Shown: piece after piece, positions 8,991-16,470 of the stretch | Layout of the letters: every line of letters begins with the position of its first letter | How positions within the stretch are numbered: position 1 is the stretch's first letter | DNA from: a bacterium OM1 bin76 | GTDB lineage: Bacteria > Actinomycetota > Acidimicrobiia > Spongiisociales > ZC4RG35 | Assembly (NCBI GenBank): GCA_002238785.1 | Contig: MPNA01000023.1 | Coordinates: 1 to 44,434, forward strand | Length of the DNA stretch: 44,434 bases | Reading direction: 5' to 3' | Notes under the pieces: generated by a model | What the model was told of the DNA's origin: nothing | Database searches by the model: none | What the model saw: only the letters and a program-made list of their open reading frames with translations | Translations under genes and position numbers: made by a program

Positions 8991-9872
8991 GTGGCCATCG
9001 ACGTGGGTGGGACCAAGATAGCAGCAGGGCTGGTGGACCGCCGCGGCGGCGTCGAGTCTCTGACCACCGTCGCAACCGGCAGTTTTGGGGCTGACTCGCT
9101 GCGGCGGGCCGCTGCAGTGGCCGACTCGGTGGCTGCGGACGCCGATGCCGTCGGAGCCGAGATCGTCGGGGTGGGAATCGGGGTGCCGGAACTGGTGGAG
9201 GACGGCCGCATCACCTCCGAAGCGGTGGTGGGCTGGACTGACCAGGGTGTCCGGGAGGCGTTTTCTGACTTCCGGCCGATCCGCGTGGAGGCAGACATCC
9301 GCGCTGCGGCGCTGGCGGAGGCTCGTTCGCGAACCGGCGCTGGTGCGAAGGTGTCGCTCTACGTAAACCTGGGAACCGGCATCAGCCACTGCCTTCTGAT
9401 CGAGGGCCGGCCCTTCGAGGGCCAGCACGGACGCGCCCTGCTGTCGGGCTCCACCGTGTTGACGGCGCTTGACACCCGGCGAAACGAGTTGGTGGGGTCC
9501 TGCGTGGAGGATGTGGCCTCGGGTCGGGGGATCAGCGAGCGCTACGCCGATCTCACCGGTGAGGTCCTCTCGGCGCCACAAGTGTTCGACCTGGCGAGAA
9601 GAGGCGATGCCCAGGCTCGGCTGGTGGTGGATCAGGCCACCGAACTGTTGGGTCACCTGGTGGCGACCCTGATCGACATCCTCGACCCTGCCGAGGTGAT
9701 CGTGGGAGGAGGCCTGTGCAACGTCCGGGGACTGGTGGACCGGGTCGCGGGGGTGGCCCGCCGGTCGGTGTGGTCCCACCGGGCGAAGGCGACTCCGATA
9801 GCGCCGGCAACATTGGGTCCGCAGGCGGGAGTGATCGGTGCGGGCCTGACGCTCCTCGACCATATCGGCTGA
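8991..9872 (+). CDS. ROK-family protein (sugar kinase-like)
   Basis: This roughly 293-residue protein has the ROK/ASKHA fold. The phosphate-1 loop is at the very N terminus (AIDVGGTKIAAGLVD), NLGTGIS is the second phosphate loop, and VIVGGGLCNV fits the adenosine region. ROK kinases phosphorylate glucose, N-acetylhexosamines and similar sugars. The usual zinc-binding CxCGxxGCxE cluster is missing: the equivalent stretch reads ELVGSCVEDVASGRGI, with a single Cys. There is no DNA-binding domain. The start is uncertain: the GTG at 8991 leaves only two residues before the motif, and the 30 bases after the preceding stop hold no ATG or clear ribosome-binding site. Kinase activity is plausible but less certain than for canonical members. 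Confidence 0.75.
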   Translation: MAIDVGGTKIAAGLVDRRGGVESLTTVATGSFGADSLRRAAAVADSVAADADAVGAEIVGVGIGVPELVEDGRITSEAVVGWTDQGVREAFSDFRPIRVEADIRAAALAEARSRTGAGAKVSLYVNLGTGISHCLLIEGRPFEGQHGRALLSGSTVLTALDTRRNELVGSCVEDVASGRGISERYADLTGEVLSAPQVFDLARRGDAQARLVVDQATELLGHLVATLIDILDPAEVIVGGGLCNVRGLVDRVAGVARRSVWSHRAKATPIAPATLGPQAGVIGAGLTLLDHIG

Positions 9873-9964
9873 CTCCCGTCGGAAGGACCGCTCCGCACCT
9901 GCGGTCATTAACCCGCCTGCTGCGAGCGGAACGGTGAGGTTTTCCGTTAGCGTTGAAGCCGAAG

Positions 9965-10894
9965 ATGATTCAGCGCCAGGGGCCTTCTCCCCTCTATTAC
10001 GAAACGAGTCCCGACAATCCGCCGACTCTGTGGGTGGAGCCCGGCGAGGTGTTCGAGGTGGCCACCCACATGAGTCGGGGTCCCGACCTCTCGGTGGTGC
10101 CTGCGGACCTGCGGGAGGAGTGGCTGAGCCACGAGCCCTACAAGGTGGAGCGAGGAAACCCGTCCTCGGGTGTCATCTGGGTGGAGGGCGCCGAGCCGGG
10201 GATGGCGGTGGAAGTCACCATAGAGGCCATGGACCTGGCATCGGTCGGCTACACGATGTTCGCCGGTGACAACCGGTTCTTTCCCAGCACGCCGGTCACA
10301 CCTTCCGACCTGGCAACCTCCCGGGTGGTACGGATCCGAGACGACCACGTCATATGGGACGAGAAGTTGGCTATTGCGACTCGACCCATGGTCGGCATGG
10401 TCGGCGTCGCCCCTGCCCACGAGGCCCAGTCGAATCTTCGGGTTGGCTCGTGGGGAGGAAACATGGACGTGCAGGAGGTCTGCCCGGGCGCCACGGTGGT
10501 CCTGGCCGTCAACGTAGGTGGCGCATTGCTGCACATCGGCGATGTCCACGCTCTCCAGGGCGACGGCGAGATCGGAGGGTCGGCCATCGAAACCTCAGGT
10601 GTGATACGCCTCCGGGTTGACCTGATCGACCGCCCCGTGGAGATGACCTGGCCGCGCATCGTCACACCCGACCGTATTCTGACGGTTGCCTCCGGTCGGC
10701 CCGCGGAGAGGGCGTTTCGGATCGCCGTGAGCGAGTTGGTCCGGTGGCTTGGCGCCGACTACAACATCGAGCCGCAAGAAGCAGTGTTACTTCTCAGCCA
10801 GGTCCTGGAAGCACGCGCCACGCAGGTTGTCAACCCCACGATCACCTACGTCGCCGGGATAAAGCGAGAACTTCTCCGCAGTCTCGGTCCCTGA
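9965..10894 (+). CDS. Acetamidase/formamidase-family protein
   Basis: This 309-residue protein resembles the FmdA/AmdA family, metal-dependent hydrolases of formamide, acetamide and related small amides. Family-like blocks are visible: PGEVFEVAT near the N terminus, the central NLRVGSWGGNMDVQEVCPGA, VGGALLHIGDVHALQGDGEI, and a C-terminal AVLLLSQVLEARATQVVNP. I use the ATG at 9965; a TTG at 9953 in the same frame is an alternative. It is the last plus-strand gene of this block and lies 92 bases after the ROK gene, so it may share the operon transcript. The natural substrate is unknown. The gene is convergent with the E1 beta gene. Confidence 0.8.
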   Translation: MIQRQGPSPLYYETSPDNPPTLWVEPGEVFEVATHMSRGPDLSVVPADLREEWLSHEPYKVERGNPSSGVIWVEGAEPGMAVEVTIEAMDLASVGYTMFAGDNRFFPSTPVTPSDLATSRVVRIRDDHVIWDEKLAIATRPMVGMVGVAPAHEAQSNLRVGSWGGNMDVQEVCPGATVVLAVNVGGALLHIGDVHALQGDGEIGGSAIETSGVIRLRVDLIDRPVEMTWPRIVTPDRILTVASGRPAERAFRIAVSELVRWLGADYNIEPQEAVLLLSQVLEARATQVVNPTITYVAGIKRELLRSLGP

Positions 10895-11198
10895 GAGGCC
10901 GAACCTGCCCAATAGCAATACTCAAGCGAAAGATTTCTCGCCAAAGCCGTCCCCTTCCGGGCCCTTCCCCCGCCTCCACCTGTCCGTGGGTCCAGCAGAG
11001 CCTGTTCAGCACGAAGCGGCGTTCTTGAAAACCGGAACAGTCCCTTTTCCGATAGACCTTATGATCCCTTGACGCGGCCCGAACGACGTCGGTACGGACC
11101 GTGTAGGTGTTTGGCTAGTACCAATATGGCCCGCCGCTGTGACATTTTTCAATGCTGGAGTCCGGGAGTTTTTCACACTCTCCCGATGGACGGCGGTT
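10895..11198. other. Convergent intergenic region with recurring element copy A
   Basis: About 304 bases between convergent genes. Positions 10937-10993 hold copy A of an element also found at 15793-15858 and more weakly at 39983-40044: a TCGC-AAA block, a spacer, GGGCCC, then CCCGCCTCCACC and a TCC-TGG-TCC tail. Positions 11163-11185 form a hairpin (CGGGAG against CTCCCG around an 11-base loop), a possible weak terminator for the minus-strand operon, although no clean T-run follows. No gene is apparent. Confidence 0.4.
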
Positions 11199-12176
11199 CT
11201 AGTAGGCCACCAGCCTGCGCGCCGCGGCGACGATCTTCGGTGCGTCGGGCCGGTAGGCGTCCTCCAAGGGTGGACTGAAGGGAACCGGCGTGTCCAGGCC
11301 GCCCAGTCGGGTGACGGGAGCGTCCAGCCAGTCGAAGCACTCCTCGGCGACCCGAGCGGCCACCTCGGCGCCCACTCCCACCATCCGATTGGCGGAGTGC
11401 ACCACCAGCAGGCGGGAGGTGCGGGTGACGCTGTCGGCCACCGTGTCGAAGTCGAGTGGCTTGAGGGTGCGCAGGTCCACCACCTCCGCTTCGATGCCCT
11501 CGGCGCCCAGGGTCACCGCAGCCGAGAGCGCCTGGGTCACCTGCGCTCCGTAGGCGACGATGGTGAGATGGTGTCCTTCTCTGACGACCTCGGCCTCTCC
11601 GATGGGAGTCAGATGCTCGCCTTCGGGCACCGGTCCTCGAAGCGAGCGATACAGCGGCTTGGCCTCGAAGTAGACGACCGGGTTGGGGTCTCTTACCGCC
11701 GAGCACAACAGGCCCTTGGCGTTGGCCGGGTTGGAGGGCGCCACCACCTTCAAGCCGGGGGTGTGGACGAACCAGGCCTCCGGATTCTGGCTGTGGAACG
11801 GTCCCGAGCGGATCCCACCGTCGGACGGCGCCCGGATCACCCACGGCACCTGTGCTCCGAAGCGATAGTGGATGGTGGCCGCCGATTGGACGATGGAGTC
11901 GAATCCGGTGGAGATGAAGTCGGCGAACTGCACCTCGATGATGGGGCGCAGTCCCATGATCGCCATGCCGTTGGCCATGCCGATGAAGGACTGTTCGGCA
12001 AGGGGAGTGTTGAGCACCCGCTGATCGCCGAACCGGGCCGCCAGGCCCTTGGTCACCTTGAAGGCGCCCCCGAACTCTCCCCCCACGTCCTCGCCCAGGA
12101 CCAGCACGTCGGGGTCTCTCTCCATCTCGTGGGCTATGCCCTCGGAGATGGCCTGCAGGTAGGTGAGTTGCCTCAT
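11199..12176 (-). CDS. 2-oxoacid dehydrogenase E1 component, beta subunit
   Basis: This 325-residue transketolase-like E1 beta subunit pairs with the E1 alpha encoded immediately upstream to decarboxylate a 2-oxoacid (pyruvate, branched-chain oxoacids or acetoin). The start is the ATG at 12174-12176 (MRQLTYLQAISEGIAHEME); the open frame beyond it has no homology. Visible family blocks are DVLVLGEDVGGEFGGAFKVT, RVLNTPLAEQSFIGMANGMA, the VIRAPSDGG loop, and the C-terminal LGGLDTPVPFSPPLEDAYRP. Its start overlaps the E1 alpha stop by four bases (ATGA), indicating translational coupling. No E2 or E3 is encoded in the window, so the substrate is not settled. Confidence 0.9.
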   Translation of the reverse strand: MRQLTYLQAISEGIAHEMERDPDVLVLGEDVGGEFGGAFKVTKGLAARFGDQRVLNTPLAEQSFIGMANGMAIMGLRPIIEVQFADFISTGFDSIVQSAATIHYRFGAQVPWVIRAPSDGGIRSGPFHSQNPEAWFVHTPGLKVVAPSNPANAKGLLCSAVRDPNPVVYFEAKPLYRSLRGPVPEGEHLTPIGEAEVVREGHHLTIVAYGAQVTQALSAAVTLGAEGIEAEVVDLRTLKPLDFDTVADSVTRTSRLLVVHSANRMVGVGAEVAARVAEECFDWLDAPVTRLGGLDTPVPFSPPLEDAYRPDAPKIVAAARRLVAY

Positions 12177-13207
12177 GCGTACACCCGGTCGGTGACGGTG
12201 CCGGGATCGGGGAAGGGCGCCGCCTCGGCCTCGGCCACCGCCTGTTCGATCTCCGCCTGCGCCCAGGCTTCGATCTCTTCCAGTTGGGCAGGCTTGGCAC
12301 GGCCTTCTTGGAGCAGGCGTCGGCGGTAGAGGACCAGCGGATCGCGGGCCTCCCACTTTTCCAACAACTCTTTGGGGACGTATTCGGCGCCGTCATGGAT
12401 GGCGTGACCCAGCATGCGCATGGTCCGAGCCTCGATGACGCTGGCCCCTCCACCCTCTCGGGCCCTCTCCACGGCCGCCTTGACGCACAGGTACATGGCT
12501 TCGACGTCGTTTCCATCTTCGCTAACCGCGTTGAGTCCGTAGCCGGCCGCCCGCTCGGCGATGGCGAACGTGGCCATCTGCTGGTGCAGGGGAGTGGAGT
12601 AGGCGTACTTGTTGTTCTCCACGATCAGCACCAGCGGCGCCTGATACAGAGCGGCCATGTTCAGCGATTCGTGATAGGGGCCGGTGGTGGTGCCGCCGTC
12701 GCCGCACACCGTGAGAGCCACCCGAGGTTCGCCGCGGTACTTGAAGGACATCGCCACTCCCAGGCTGAGCGGGAGTTGCTGGGGGATGTGAGAGACGTAC
12801 CCGACTATCCCCAGGCTCAGGTCGCCCATCCCGTGAAGGTTGGCGTCACGTCCCCCGCTGGGACCGGTCTCCCGGCCCAGGAGGTTGCCGAACACCCGAG
12901 CCGGTGTCATCCCCCTCACCAGGTAGGAGCCCACGTCGCGGTGCATGGGAGCGATCACATCGTCGGGTTCCAGCGCCATCGCCATTGCCACGCTGATCGC
13001 CTCGTGGCCCCTACCGCTGAAGGTCCCGCCCAGGCCCCTTCCCTGCTTCCACATGGTCACCATGGTGTCGTCCAGCGTGCGAGTGAGGCACATCCACCGG
13101 TAGAGGTCCACACGGAACCGGTTGGTGAGGGCGGGCACGTCCGACTCGGGCTTGGAGAACAGGGCTTTGTGCAGTTCGGTTCCGAGAGGGTTCTGGGGAG
13201 TGGTCAT
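12173..13207 (-). CDS. 2-oxoacid dehydrogenase E1 component, alpha subunit
   Basis: This 344-residue thiamine diphosphate-binding subunit has the GDG(X)nNN cofactor motif, from GDGG at residues 169-172 to NN at 198-199. Also present are SGRGHEAISV (residues 64-73), HRDVGSYLVRGM (89-100) and SGGRDANLHGMGD (117-129), all typical of PdhA/AcoA/BkdA1-like proteins. It forms an alpha2beta2 tetramer with the downstream product. The ATG overlaps the stop of the upstream ABC permease by four bases, so an exporter and a dehydrogenase share one polycistronic message, which is an unusual pairing. Pyruvate, acetoin and branched-chain oxoacid specificity cannot be separated by eye. Confidence 0.9.
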   Translation of the reverse strand: MTTPQNPLGTELHKALFSKPESDVPALTNRFRVDLYRWMCLTRTLDDTMVTMWKQGRGLGGTFSGRGHEAISVAMAMALEPDDVIAPMHRDVGSYLVRGMTPARVFGNLLGRETGPSGGRDANLHGMGDLSLGIVGYVSHIPQQLPLSLGVAMSFKYRGEPRVALTVCGDGGTTTGPYHESLNMAALYQAPLVLIVENNKYAYSTPLHQQMATFAIAERAAGYGLNAVSEDGNDVEAMYLCVKAAVERAREGGGASVIEARTMRMLGHAIHDGAEYVPKELLEKWEARDPLVLYRRRLLQEGRAKPAQLEEIEAWAQAEIEQAVAEAEAAPFPDPGTVTDRVYA

Positions 13208-14010
13208 TTCAACAGGGTCCCCACGAGTCGGCGGGAGATGATGAACAGGCCCACCGTTCCCATGAGCACCAGCACCCCGGCGTGCCCCGCCAGTGTCCAG
13301 TCGAATTGGCCCAGGGTGAATGCCCGCAACAGTTCCGTTCCGTGATATAGGGGAGAGATCTGCATAATGGGTTGAAGGAAGGGTGGGTACACACTGAGAG
13401 GATAGAAGGTGCCCGAGAAAAGGAAAAGAGGCAGGATCACCAATTGGATCATGTCGAAGTCATGCCAGGTGCGCATGAAGGTCACCGCCGCGAACCCCGC
13501 GGCTGAGAAGGTGAATCCGACCAGGAGAGCGCCCAATGCCGCGCCCGGCGCCCACGGTGAAGTGGTCAGTCCGGTGACGTACATGAGTGCCAAAAAGCCG
13601 CAGGCATAGATCCCGGCTCGCAACTGTGCCCACAGGATCTCTCCCACCGTGATGTCGGCCACTCGCATGGGAGTCGCCAGGACCGCGTCATAGGTGCGGT
13701 TGTAGTGGAGTTTGAAGAAGATGGGAAAGGTGGACTCGACGATCGCCCCGTTCATGGCAGAGGCGGCCAGGAGACCGGGCGCCACGAAGGCGGCGTAGCT
13801 GAGAGTCTGTCCTCCCGCGGTGGTGACGTCACCGACGAAGCTTCCCAGGCCCACTCCTACCGCGAACAGGTAGAAGACCGGTTCGCAGAACCCGGCGATT
13901 ATCACCATCCAGATGTGCTTGTAGACCAAGAGGTTGCGCTGCAGCAGACGACCGGCGCGGCGGGTGGGCCGGGACTGGGGAGGGAACAGGCGGGCCAGCA
14001 GCAGGCTCAT
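13204..14010 (-). CDS. ABC-2 type transporter permease (second)
   Basis: This 268-residue integral membrane subunit of an ABC-2 exporter has six predicted helices and the family block SAFNG-like MNGAIVESTFPIFFKLHYNR followed by YDAVLATPMRVADITVGEILW, as in NodJ/DrrB-type permeases. The chosen ATG is at 14008-14010 (MSLLLARLFPPQ); longer open frames upstream are non-homologous. It overlaps the first permease by four bases and the E1 alpha start by four bases. It probably forms a heterodimer with the product of the preceding gene, driven by the ATPase. The exported substrate is unknown. Confidence 0.87.
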   Translation of the reverse strand: MSLLLARLFPPQSRPTRRAGRLLQRNLLVYKHIWMVIIAGFCEPVFYLFAVGVGLGSFVGDVTTAGGQTLSYAAFVAPGLLAASAMNGAIVESTFPIFFKLHYNRTYDAVLATPMRVADITVGEILWAQLRAGIYACGFLALMYVTGLTTSPWAPGAALGALLVGFTFSAAGFAAVTFMRTWHDFDMIQLVILPLFLFSGTFYPLSVYPPFLQPIMQISPLYHGTELLRAFTLGQFDWTLAGHAGVLVLMGTVGLFIISRRLVGTLLK

Positions 14011-14783
14011 ACGATGAGCCTCTTCCGAAGCTGTCGAGCCGCCGCCCACCATCCTGCCGCCATCGTCGCCGCCAGGTAACCCAACTCCGTCCAGATCGAG
14101 AGGGTCAGCGGCGTGCCGAGGATGATCCAACGGCACAGGTCGACGCCATGCCAGGCGGGGCTGAGGACCACGATCGGCTCCAGGAAATCGGGAAGTTGCT
14201 CGATGGGAAAGAAGGCGCCCGAGAACAGGAACAGGGGGATGATGCTGAATCGGAACATGGCAATCATGGTGGAGTCCTCCTTGACCCACGCCGCAAAGGC
14301 GGCCAGGGGGGAGGCGAAAGCCATGCCTGTCAGCGTTGCGGCCGGAACGGCCATCAGCGCCTTCCCGAAGGACCCTGCCCCGAACACCCAGATGACCACC
14401 GCGAAGGCGGTGGAGACGAACAGCAGCCTGATGGTTATCCAGATCATCAGACCGGTGAGCAGATCATTGGTGGTGAGGGGCGTGGAGATCTGCGCCCAGT
14501 AGTTCTTGCGCCATTTGATCCCGGTTCGAACCGGCCACGACGCCTCGGTGATGGCGGTCTGCATGGCGGAGGCTGCCATCAACCCCGGAGCGAGGAAGGC
14601 CAGGTACCCGGCTTCTCCCAGCGCCTGGTTGACATTGCGGTCGATCAGGGCGCCCAGTCCCATTCCCATCGCCACCAAGAAGAGGATGGGACGCAGCCAG
14701 GTGGTGAGCACCGTACCCCGCCAGGTGCGCCGGTAGATGCGATACTCGGCTTCCACCACCATCAGAGACCGGGGGGTGTTCAT
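14007..14783 (-). CDS. ABC-2 type transporter permease (first)
   Basis: This 258-residue membrane protein is a paralogue of the next permease. It shows the same architecture: an N-terminal basic stretch with YRRTWRGTVLTTWLRPILFLVA cut into the first helix, then MQTAITEASWPVRTGIKWRK and LTTNDLLTGLMIW, the usual ABC-2 permease loop. The ATG at 14781-14783 (MNTPRSLMVVEAEYRI) overlaps the ATPase stop by four bases. The presence of two permease genes and one ATPase gene suggests a heterodimeric pore. Confidence 0.87.
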   Translation of the reverse strand: MNTPRSLMVVEAEYRIYRRTWRGTVLTTWLRPILFLVAMGMGLGALIDRNVNQALGEAGYLAFLAPGLMAASAMQTAITEASWPVRTGIKWRKNYWAQISTPLTTNDLLTGLMIWITIRLLFVSTAFAVVIWVFGAGSFGKALMAVPAATLTGMAFASPLAAFAAWVKEDSTMIAMFRFSIIPLFLFSGAFFPIEQLPDFLEPIVVLSPAWHGVDLCRWIILGTPLTLSIWTELGYLAATMAAGWWAAARQLRKRLIV

Positions 14784-15706
14784 TCGATGAGTTGGCGGCC
14801 GGTCAGCCGCAGAAAAACGTCTTCCAGGGTAGAACGGCGTATCAGCGTGGAGATGGGATGGACCCCGTTGTTGGACAGTCGGATGACGGCCTCGTCGGCG
14901 TTGTCGGTGTAGACCATCACCTTGTCGGGCAGATTCTCGGTTCGTTGGGCCACTGTCTCGATCACCGGCAGGGCCTGGTCGCGGGCATCGGCCTCGAAGC
15001 GAAGTTCCAGCACGTCCCTGGTGGAATAGCGCTCGATGAGGGACCGCGGCGACCCCTCGGCCACGATCCGGCCCTTGTCCATCACCACCAAGCGGTCGCA
15101 GAGTTGCTCGGCCTCGTCCATGTAGTGGGTGGTGATGACCAGTGTCACCCCTTCCTGCTTGAGTTGGTAGAGGCGGTCCCATACGACATGACGCGCCTGG
15201 GGGTCAAGGCCGGTGGTGGGCTCGTCCAAGATCAGCAGTTCCGGCTGGTTGATGAGTCCCCGGGCGATTATGAGGCGCCTCTTCATGCCGCCGGACAGGG
15301 GATCCACCCGGCTGTCCCTGCGCTCGGAGAGTTGCACGAACTCCAACAGTTCAGCGGCTCGACGATCGATCTCGGCGCGGGCCATGTTGAAGTAGCGTCC
15401 ATATGTCAGAAGGTTCTCATACACCGAGAGTTCCCGGTCGAGATTGTCCTCCTGGGGAACCACCCCCAGCCTGCCGCGGATCTTGATTCCATCCACCATC
15501 GGATCCATACCCAGCACCCGCAGGTGCCCCGACGTGGGAGGGGAGGTGGCTCCGATCATTCTCATGGTGGAACTCTTCCCGGCGCCGTTGGGCCCGAGGA
15601 ACCCGAATGCCTCCCCCGCCTGGATTTGGAAGTCGATGCTGTCCACGGCGGTGAAGTCACCGAACTTCTTGCTTAACCCGCGTCCGACTACCAGTGATTC
15701 GACCAT
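14780..15706 (-). CDS. ABC-2 transporter ATP-binding protein
   Basis: This 308-residue ATPase energises the two ABC-2 permeases encoded after it. Walker A is GPNGAGKS (residues 38-45), the signature LSGGM (137-141), Walker B LLILDEP with Asp161-Glu162, and the H-loop His is His194 (VITTHYMDEAEQ). A C-terminal extension of about 90 residues resembles that of NodI/DrrA-type ATPases. The ATG at 15704-15706 is chosen; a GTG 21 bases upstream with a distant GGAGAA is an alternative. It is the first gene of a five-gene minus-strand run in which every junction is a 4-base ATGA overlap. Confidence 0.9.
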   Translation of the reverse strand: MVESLVVGRGLSKKFGDFTAVDSIDFQIQAGEAFGFLGPNGAGKSSTMRMIGATSPPTSGHLRVLGMDPMVDGIKIRGRLGVVPQEDNLDRELSVYENLLTYGRYFNMARAEIDRRAAELLEFVQLSERRDSRVDPLSGGMKRRLIIARGLINQPELLILDEPTTGLDPQARHVVWDRLYQLKQEGVTLVITTHYMDEAEQLCDRLVVMDKGRIVAEGSPRSLIERYSTRDVLELRFEADARDQALPVIETVAQRTENLPDKVMVYTDNADEAVIRLSNNGVHPISTLIRRSTLEDVFLRLTGRQLIE

Positions 15707-16029
15707 TGGAAATAGGCTACTGCCCACGACAGTGCCGATCTTCTCCGGCTGGGTAGACGGGTCTTGACAGGCGGATCACTGCACGGCCTAAGTCGCGAAA
15801 TTCCCAGAATTGGCTCTCGGCACTGGGCCCGCACCCGCCTCCACCTTTCCATGGATCCGGACGCGCCCTGATGAGGGAGGTCCCGGGATTATCTGATCCC
15901 CGGCGATCCCTCATGACGCGTCCTGGTTGGATCACCGGGTGTTTGATCGGCTAATGACCAGTAGGTGACTGGGGTGGGACAGGGGTCAAGCCTGGGGCCC
16001 GGGTTTGTTTCGCGGGTTGGTCGGTCGGA
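15707..16029. other. Intergenic region with recurring element copy B and a large inverted repeat
   Basis: About 320 bases upstream of the exporter/E1 operon and downstream of the MOSC gene. Positions 15793-15858 carry copy B of the recurring intergenic element, with GGGCCC, CCCGCCTCCACC and the TTTCCATGGATCC tail. Directly after it, 15859-15923 form an imperfect inverted repeat (described separately). No gene is apparent. The minus-strand promoter for the five-gene operon should lie between 15707 and about 15790. Confidence 0.45.
15859..15923. repeat. Imperfect inverted repeat with nested hairpin
   Basis: The outer arms are GGACGCG with TGATGAGGGA (15859-15878) and TCCCTCATGACGCGTCC (15907-15923). 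They pair over 7 and 8 bases with a small internal bulge. Inside, CCGGGAT and ATCCCCGG can form a second helix. The structure is long and GC-rich but has no T-run on either side, so it is not a standard intrinsic terminator. It lies downstream of nrdJ-MOSC on the minus strand and may end or stabilise that transcript. Confidence 0.5.
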
Positions 16030-16467
16030 TCAGGAAGACGGCTCGATGTGGACCGGATCGCCGACTCGGATCATCCCGCCCTTCACCACCTGGGCTGCGA
16101 TTCCCGATTTTCCCGCCAACGCTTCCCGCGCCTTGGGACCCACGGTCTGGTACATCCGTTCGCACGGGGGACAGTCCCGCCAGACCGAGAGCGTCGCCTC
16201 GCCCATGCGGATGAGGGTTCCCGTCTCCCGTGGAAGGCGGTCGGCGTCCACCGTGATGTTGCGCCGGGTGGAGCCGGGAAGGATGGGGTATCCCAACTGG
16301 GTGGCGGCCGCCTGCAACTCGCCCTCGGCGACGATGGTCACATTGCGGGTGGTGCCCAGGTAGCGATCACCCTCAAGGCCCATACCCTCCACGGCCAGCA
16401 CCTCGGAGACCTCGGTGAGGTCGGAACGGTGGGCCGTGGCCAGGTGGAGGTGGGTAACCGAAGGCAT
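16030..16467 (-). CDS. MOSC-domain protein
   Basis: This 145-residue protein consists of a single MOSC domain, the sulfur-carrier fold found at the C terminus of molybdenum cofactor sulfurase and in YiiM/mARC-type enzymes. The strictly conserved Cys is seen in the DCPPCERM segment (Cys99 and Cys102), preceded by GDRYLGT and RRNITVD blocks. It starts three bases after the nrdJ stop, so the two are co-transcribed. A link to molybdenum enzymes is a family expectation; the nearest one in the window is the CoxL-like protein about 12 kb away. Its actual sulfur donor or acceptor is unknown. Confidence 0.85.
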   Translation of the reverse strand: MPSVTHLHLATAHRSDLTEVSEVLAVEGMGLEGDRYLGTTRNVTIVAEGELQAAATQLGYPILPGSTRRNITVDADRLPRETGTLIRMGEATLSVWRDCPPCERMYQTVGPKAREALAGKSGIAAQVVKGGMIRVGDPVHIEPSS

Positions 16468-16470
16468 TTG

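Noticed and set aside
7386-9908. Long minus-strand open frame of 840 codons across the permease, oxidoreductase and ROK genes
   Set aside because: It is antisense to three genes with clear family motifs and its translation is His/Arg/Gln-rich without any recognisable domain, as expected from GC-rich codon shadows.
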